Shown here one piece after another: positions 8,129 through 10,882 of a stretch of 10,882 nt of DNA. Below the pieces are notes generated by a model that saw only the letters and a list, made by a program, of their open reading frames with translations, had not been told where the DNA came from and did no database searches. This DNA is from JBARRO01 sp049644265. GTDB lineage: Bacteria; Bacteroidota; Ignavibacteria; UBA10030. The translations under genes were made by a program, and so were the position numbers. The stretch lies in NCBI GenBank assembly GCA_049644265.1, contig JBARRO010000061.1, positions 1 through 10,882 on the forward strand. The letters are read 5' to 3'. Each line of letters begins with the position of its first letter. Position 1 is the stretch's first letter.

Positions 8129-8908
8129 TTACAGAATGAACGACGCGGAGTCGGAATCCAGAAACAGGGTTGCGTTTTGATGCCTTCGTAAAATAGAAGC
8201 TGGGCATTGTGTGGTGATTGCCCCACGCAATGTTCGCTTAACTGCCTCTGCCTTCAGCCGGCCAGGTACAACGCAGCAAATAAATCCTGCGCGGAAGAGG
8301 CTCGGGATAGTTAACGTAATCGCCATTTTTGGAACATCGTCCAACGAAGGGAAGCACTTGTCGTGGACCTGTTGGAGCCTGGAAGCCTCGTCAAGTTCGA
8401 CGACCTTCACTGAGTGCAGATCGGAGAAATCTGCCACCGGCGGATCGTTGAATGCAATGTGCCCGTTTTCACCAATCCCCATGCAAACAATATCAATTGT
8501 GCGGGGATCAAGCAACGATGCGTAGCGGCTGCATTCTGACTCAGGATGATCAACAGGGGGCTCGAGATAATTCACGCGTCTGAAGCGAACTCGCTCAAAG
8601 AGTTTTTGCCTTAGGAAATTGCCGAAGCGTTGCTCTGCGGTCTTATCTAATCCGATATATTCATCCATGTGAAACGCCGTGATTTTCGAAAACTCGACGT
8701 CGTCCATGGCGATCAGGGCGTCCAGCAACTCGTTCTGTGAAGGTGCAGCTGCAAAAATCATATTAATATCTTCTTTGAGCGCTGAGAGCCGTTTGATTTC
8801 TGCTGCCACTTCCGAGGCCGCTGCTTTCCCTAAAGCATTGCGATCGGGATACACTTTCACTCTTAATGCATCGACAACTAATTGCTGTCCCAAGGCATCG
8901 GGTTGCAT
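8129..8908 (-). CDS. nagB: Glucosamine-6-phosphate deaminase (NagB family)
   Basis: NagB converts glucosamine-6-phosphate to fructose-6-phosphate and ammonia in the cytoplasm. I chose ATG 8908 (259 residues) over the longer frame from 8971: GAGGA sits 7 bases upstream, whereas the earlier ATGs at 8971 and 8950 lack a binding site and would overlap nagA by 53 or 32 bases. Family hallmarks are FHMDEYIGL (about 79-87, with the catalytic Asp82), the signature GIGENGHIAFNDP (144-156, with His150 as the expected ring-opening base) and a C-terminal VPGRLKAEAVKRTL then CPASIL followed by H.N..LFLD. Differences from the E. coli enzyme are an AAAPSQNE loop (53-60) where TGxTP-type phosphate contacts normally lie, Asn148 where E. 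coli has Asp141, and Asp155 where E. coli has Glu148. Some relatives of the family carry such changes, so activity is likely but not certain. The length is close to the usual 240-270 residues. It is coupled to nagA, forming the last step of the pathway. Confidence 0.9.
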   Translation of the reverse strand: MQPDALGQQLVVDALRVKVYPDRNALGKAAASEVAAEIKRLSALKEDINMIFAAAPSQNELLDALIAMDDVEFSKITAFHMDEYIGLDKTAEQRFGNFLRQKLFERVRFRRVNYLEPPVDHPESECSRYASLLDPRTIDIVCMGIGENGHIAFNDPPVADFSDLHSVKVVELDEASRLQQVHDKCFPSLDDVPKMAITLTIPSLFRAGFICCVVPGRLKAEAVKRTLRGAITTQCPASILRRHQNATLFLDSDSASFIL

Positions 8909-8921
8909 CTTCGCATCCTCA
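8909..8921 (-). promoter_or_regulatory. Shine-Dalgarno overlapping the nagA stop, setting the nagB start
   Basis: On the minus strand, TGAGGA (8921-8916) contains both the nagA stop TGA (8921-8919) and the ribosome binding core GAGGA (8920-8916), followed by a 7-base spacer and the ATG at 8908. A ribosome finishing nagA would be placed to restart on nagB, a classic arrangement for translational coupling. This site decides between the competing nagB starts. Confidence 0.75.
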
Positions 8922-10283
8922 GTTGACAAGCGGTGGAAGAGCTTTTCCATGGCGATGTACCAGATGTCCATTCACGATAGTCCTGTTTACGGTGAGTCTT
9001 ATGCGACTGCGTCGCTGATGTATGCTTGCCAGCACGAGATCCCCCCGTTTTCCAACGGCTATGTCTCCCGTGCCGTATGAGAGGTTGTGCCCATGGTTCT
9101 TGGATGAAGGGTCATAGATGCCGAGTGCCTTTGCCGGGGTGGCACTGCAGAGTTGTGATGCATCGAACAGCGCCTCTTCAAATGTGCATGAGTTATGCTG
9201 TCGATGCCAGACTCCGCACATGGATGTCATCATCCAGTTCATGACATTCTGGAATGCTCTGTCCATCGTGAGGACGCTTCCGAACAGGGCATCTCCTCGA
9301 TCTTCAATTTGGAGATACAATCCATCTGCGCTTACCCTTCCCTTGATTCCTGATACCTGGAAATTCTTCACGCCTTCCATCCCACCGACGAACATACTGT
9401 CCGTTATCACCACGCTCTTGTCAATTCCTTTCCTCTCGATGATATCTCTGACATAGCGTTTGTCGACATGAATTCCGTCGGCGATGATTTCGGCATAGAC
9501 GTGGTTCGATCGAAGGAGAGTCTCGAGGACCCCGCCGTCGTTGAATGACTTGGGCGAAGATGACGAAGGTCCGTTCATTACGTGAATGGCGAGTGAAGAT
9601 CCCTTTTCAATTGCCGATTGATACTGGACGCCATTGGCGCCGCTATGTCCCGTCGCGACGATAATACCCTGCGAGGTCAGGTACTGGATCAGTTCTAACG
9701 CTGGCTTGCCCCATTCGGGCACAACGTTGACTATTCGAATATTCCCTTTCGCTGCACGCTGGAGTTCCTTGAAGAACCTGACCGAGGGAGTCCGAAAATA
9801 GCTTGGATTGTGCGCCCCTCGAAATTGCTTCTCCCTCATGAACGTTCCTTCGAGGTAGATACCGAATATCATATCGTTATGAAACGTTTCTGCGTTCTCA
9901 CGGTAATTCGCAATCATTCGCAGAATGCGCTTGAGCCGCTCGTCCGGAGCTTCGAGGATGGTAAAGCCCACCAGGGTGGTTCCGTTTGAAGCGAACGAGT
10001 TGAGAGCTGATTCGAGCCCCCGTTCATATTGATGGGGCTGTCGACTGAACCTGCCAGTTGAGGAATGAAACGCGCCGTTTGTCAAATCGAAGCCGGCGGT
10101 TCCGTTGACATGGACATCGATGAAACCGGGCAATACGTATTGCCTTGAAGCTACGACACGTACTGCCTTGGGATCCTTCTTAAATCTTCCGATGGCCGTT
10201 ATCCTGCCATCCACGACCTCGACTCCCGTCTTTCGGATGCCGTTTGGCAAAAGGACGTACCCATCAACGATTTGGATCTTCAT
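8919..10283 (-). CDS. nagA: N-acetylglucosamine-6-phosphate deacetylase, divergent NagA family
   Basis: NagA removes the acetyl group of N-acetylglucosamine-6-phosphate, giving glucosamine-6-phosphate and acetate. It is an amidohydrolase-superfamily TIM barrel. Visible motifs are the N-terminal beta-sandwich strands (about 1-50), PGFIDVHVNG (52-61, with the H-x-N pair of NagA rather than H-x-H), YLEGTF (metal ligand Glu145), GAHNP (156-160), ATGHSGA (metal ligand His213), AIHVMNGPS (metal ligand His234), IIADGIHV (substrate His272), VITDSM (catalytic Asp295), GSVLTMDRAF and ATPAKALGI (381-389). All expected metal and catalytic positions are filled. At 454 residues it is about 70 longer than E. 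coli NagA. Extra length lies near 68-88 and 350-366, and in a tail of GDL.LA..... type strands. Departures from usual motifs are LEGTF for LEGPF and HVMNGPS for HLFNAM. It starts 12 bases after the symporter stop and its stop overlaps the nagB ribosome binding site. Another amidohydrolase specificity is possible, but the nagB partner supports NagA. Confidence 0.88.
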   Translation of the reverse strand: MKIQIVDGYVLLPNGIRKTGVEVVDGRITAIGRFKKDPKAVRVVASRQYVLPGFIDVHVNGTAGFDLTNGAFHSSTGRFSRQPHQYERGLESALNSFASNGTTLVGFTILEAPDERLKRILRMIANYRENAETFHNDMIFGIYLEGTFMREKQFRGAHNPSYFRTPSVRFFKELQRAAKGNIRIVNVVPEWGKPALELIQYLTSQGIIVATGHSGANGVQYQSAIEKGSSLAIHVMNGPSSSSPKSFNDGGVLETLLRSNHVYAEIIADGIHVDKRYVRDIIERKGIDKSVVITDSMFVGGMEGVKNFQVSGIKGRVSADGLYLQIEDRGDALFGSVLTMDRAFQNVMNWMMTSMCGVWHRQHNSCTFEEALFDASQLCSATPAKALGIYDPSSKNHGHNLSYGTGDIAVGKRGDLVLASIHQRRSRIRLTVNRTIVNGHLVHRHGKALPPLVN

Positions 10284-10295
10284 AGGGGCTGCGCG

Positions 10296-10882
10296 CTACG
10301 ATGTCGTATTGCTCAGTTGAATGAAGAGCTTGTCGACGTTCTCTTTTTCCTGGACAGTCTGCTTGCTCACGGCGCCCTCCAAATAGAAAACAGAAAACGA
10401 AACGAGCAATTCGATTCCCGTATACAATGCAAATGGTGTCGCCACTCCCACGAAAAGAGGAACTACAAATTTGACGATCACAAATGCTGCAAACCCAGAG
10501 GCCCATGAAGCGAGAGCTCCCCGCCAGGTAGCCTTCCTATAAACCATTCCAAAAAGCAGGGGAATGGAAACGGGCCCCAAGATTGCAGCGTACCACTCGA
10601 CCATTGTGTTGAATGCACCGTGGAGATGAATGGTGATGATCGCTGATAGAATCGTGAGCACGCCGAAGACCACGGTGGATGTGATGCCGATGAGGAGGAG
10701 TGTTTTCTCGGGAGCATCCTTGTTCATGGTGCGATGGTAGATATCCTTTGTGAAAACAGAAGCTAGCGAGCTCAGGTCGGCGCTAATCATGGACATGGTT
10801 GAAGCGAACATAGCGCTGACGAAGAGGCCCATCATTCCAGGTCCTAACGCGCTGAAAAACTTGTGCGCAACGAGTATATATG
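10296..10882 (-). CDS. Sodium:solute symporter (SSS family), partial C-terminal part
   Basis: The frame is open from the window edge to TAG at 10296-10298, showing 194 residues plus part of a codon; the N-terminal part of the gene is outside. About five hydrophobic helices are visible. The first contains the SSS hallmark GLFVSAMFASTMSMISADLS followed by VFTKDIY, where Ser/Thr residues of the TM8 equivalent take part in the Na2 sodium site. Later helices are LLLIGITSTVVFGVLTILSA, a helix with GPVSIPLLFGMVY, one in the ALASWASGFAAFVIVKFVV region, and a final one around LLVSFSVFYLEGAV. It ends in a short polar cytoplasmic tail. The protein would carry a sugar or similar solute across the inner membrane with sodium. 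Its position 12 bases before nagA suggests an amino sugar such as GlcNAc, or another N-acylated sugar, but the visible part cannot fix the substrate. The ATG at 10835 is internal, not the gene start. Confidence 0.9.
   Translation of the reverse strand, partial: YILVAHKFFSALGPGMMGLFVSAMFASTMSMISADLSSLASVFTKDIYHRTMNKDAPEKTLLLIGITSTVVFGVLTILSAIITIHLHGAFNTMVEWYAAILGPVSIPLLFGMVYRKATWRGALASWASGFAAFVIVKFVVPLFVGVATPFALYTGIELLVSFSVFYLEGAVSKQTVQEKENVDKLFIQLSNTTS

Noticed and set aside
8679..9080. Plus-strand open frame of 133 codons across the nagA/nagB junction
   Set aside because: Both minus-strand genes are strongly supported by catalytic motifs, and the antisense product resembles nothing known.
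1..10882. CRISPR array, tRNA, rRNA or insertion sequence
   Set aside because: No regularly spaced direct repeats, no cloverleaf or rRNA-like stretch, and no transposase or terminal repeats were seen on either strand.

Overview
All seven supportable genes lie on the minus strand, so the window reads from high to low coordinates. The most likely source is a bacterium of the FCB group, probably near Ignavibacteriota/Bacteroidota. The evidence is a TonB-dependent receptor with a carboxypeptidase-regulatory-like N-terminal domain, a secreted protein whose end looks like a type IX secretion (T9SS) sorting domain, and a PorV/PorQ-type outer-membrane barrel. Base composition looks balanced (roughly half GC by eye) and even across the window. 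I see no IS element, tRNA, rRNA or CRISPR array. The lineage is an inference from protein families only.

Region A (10882 down to 8129) is an amino-sugar catabolic operon. It starts with the C-terminal part of a sodium:solute symporter, cut by the window edge. Twelve bases later comes a NagA-family N-acetylglucosamine-6-phosphate deacetylase, and then a NagB-family glucosamine-6-phosphate deaminase. The nagA stop codon lies inside the Shine-Dalgarno sequence that fixes the nagB start at 8908, which suggests translational coupling. Together these genes would import an amino sugar and convert its 6-phosphate to fructose-6-phosphate, ammonia and acetate. No kinase is visible.

Region B (8128 down to 7853) is a 276-base non-coding gap. 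It holds a perfect 13-base inverted repeat and no convincing terminator.

Region C (7852 down to 1) is a cell-envelope cluster: TonB-dependent receptor, 683-residue exported protein with an FN3-like domain and a T9SS-like C-terminus, PorV/PorQ-type barrel, and a large exported protein with a jelly-roll-like half and a beta-solenoid-like half that runs off the window. The first three are packed almost without spacing. The best working idea is a dedicated outer-membrane unit (receptor, surface partner, and its own export or anchoring barrel), possibly supplying GlcNAc-containing material to the Region A pathway. The substrate link rests on adjacency alone.
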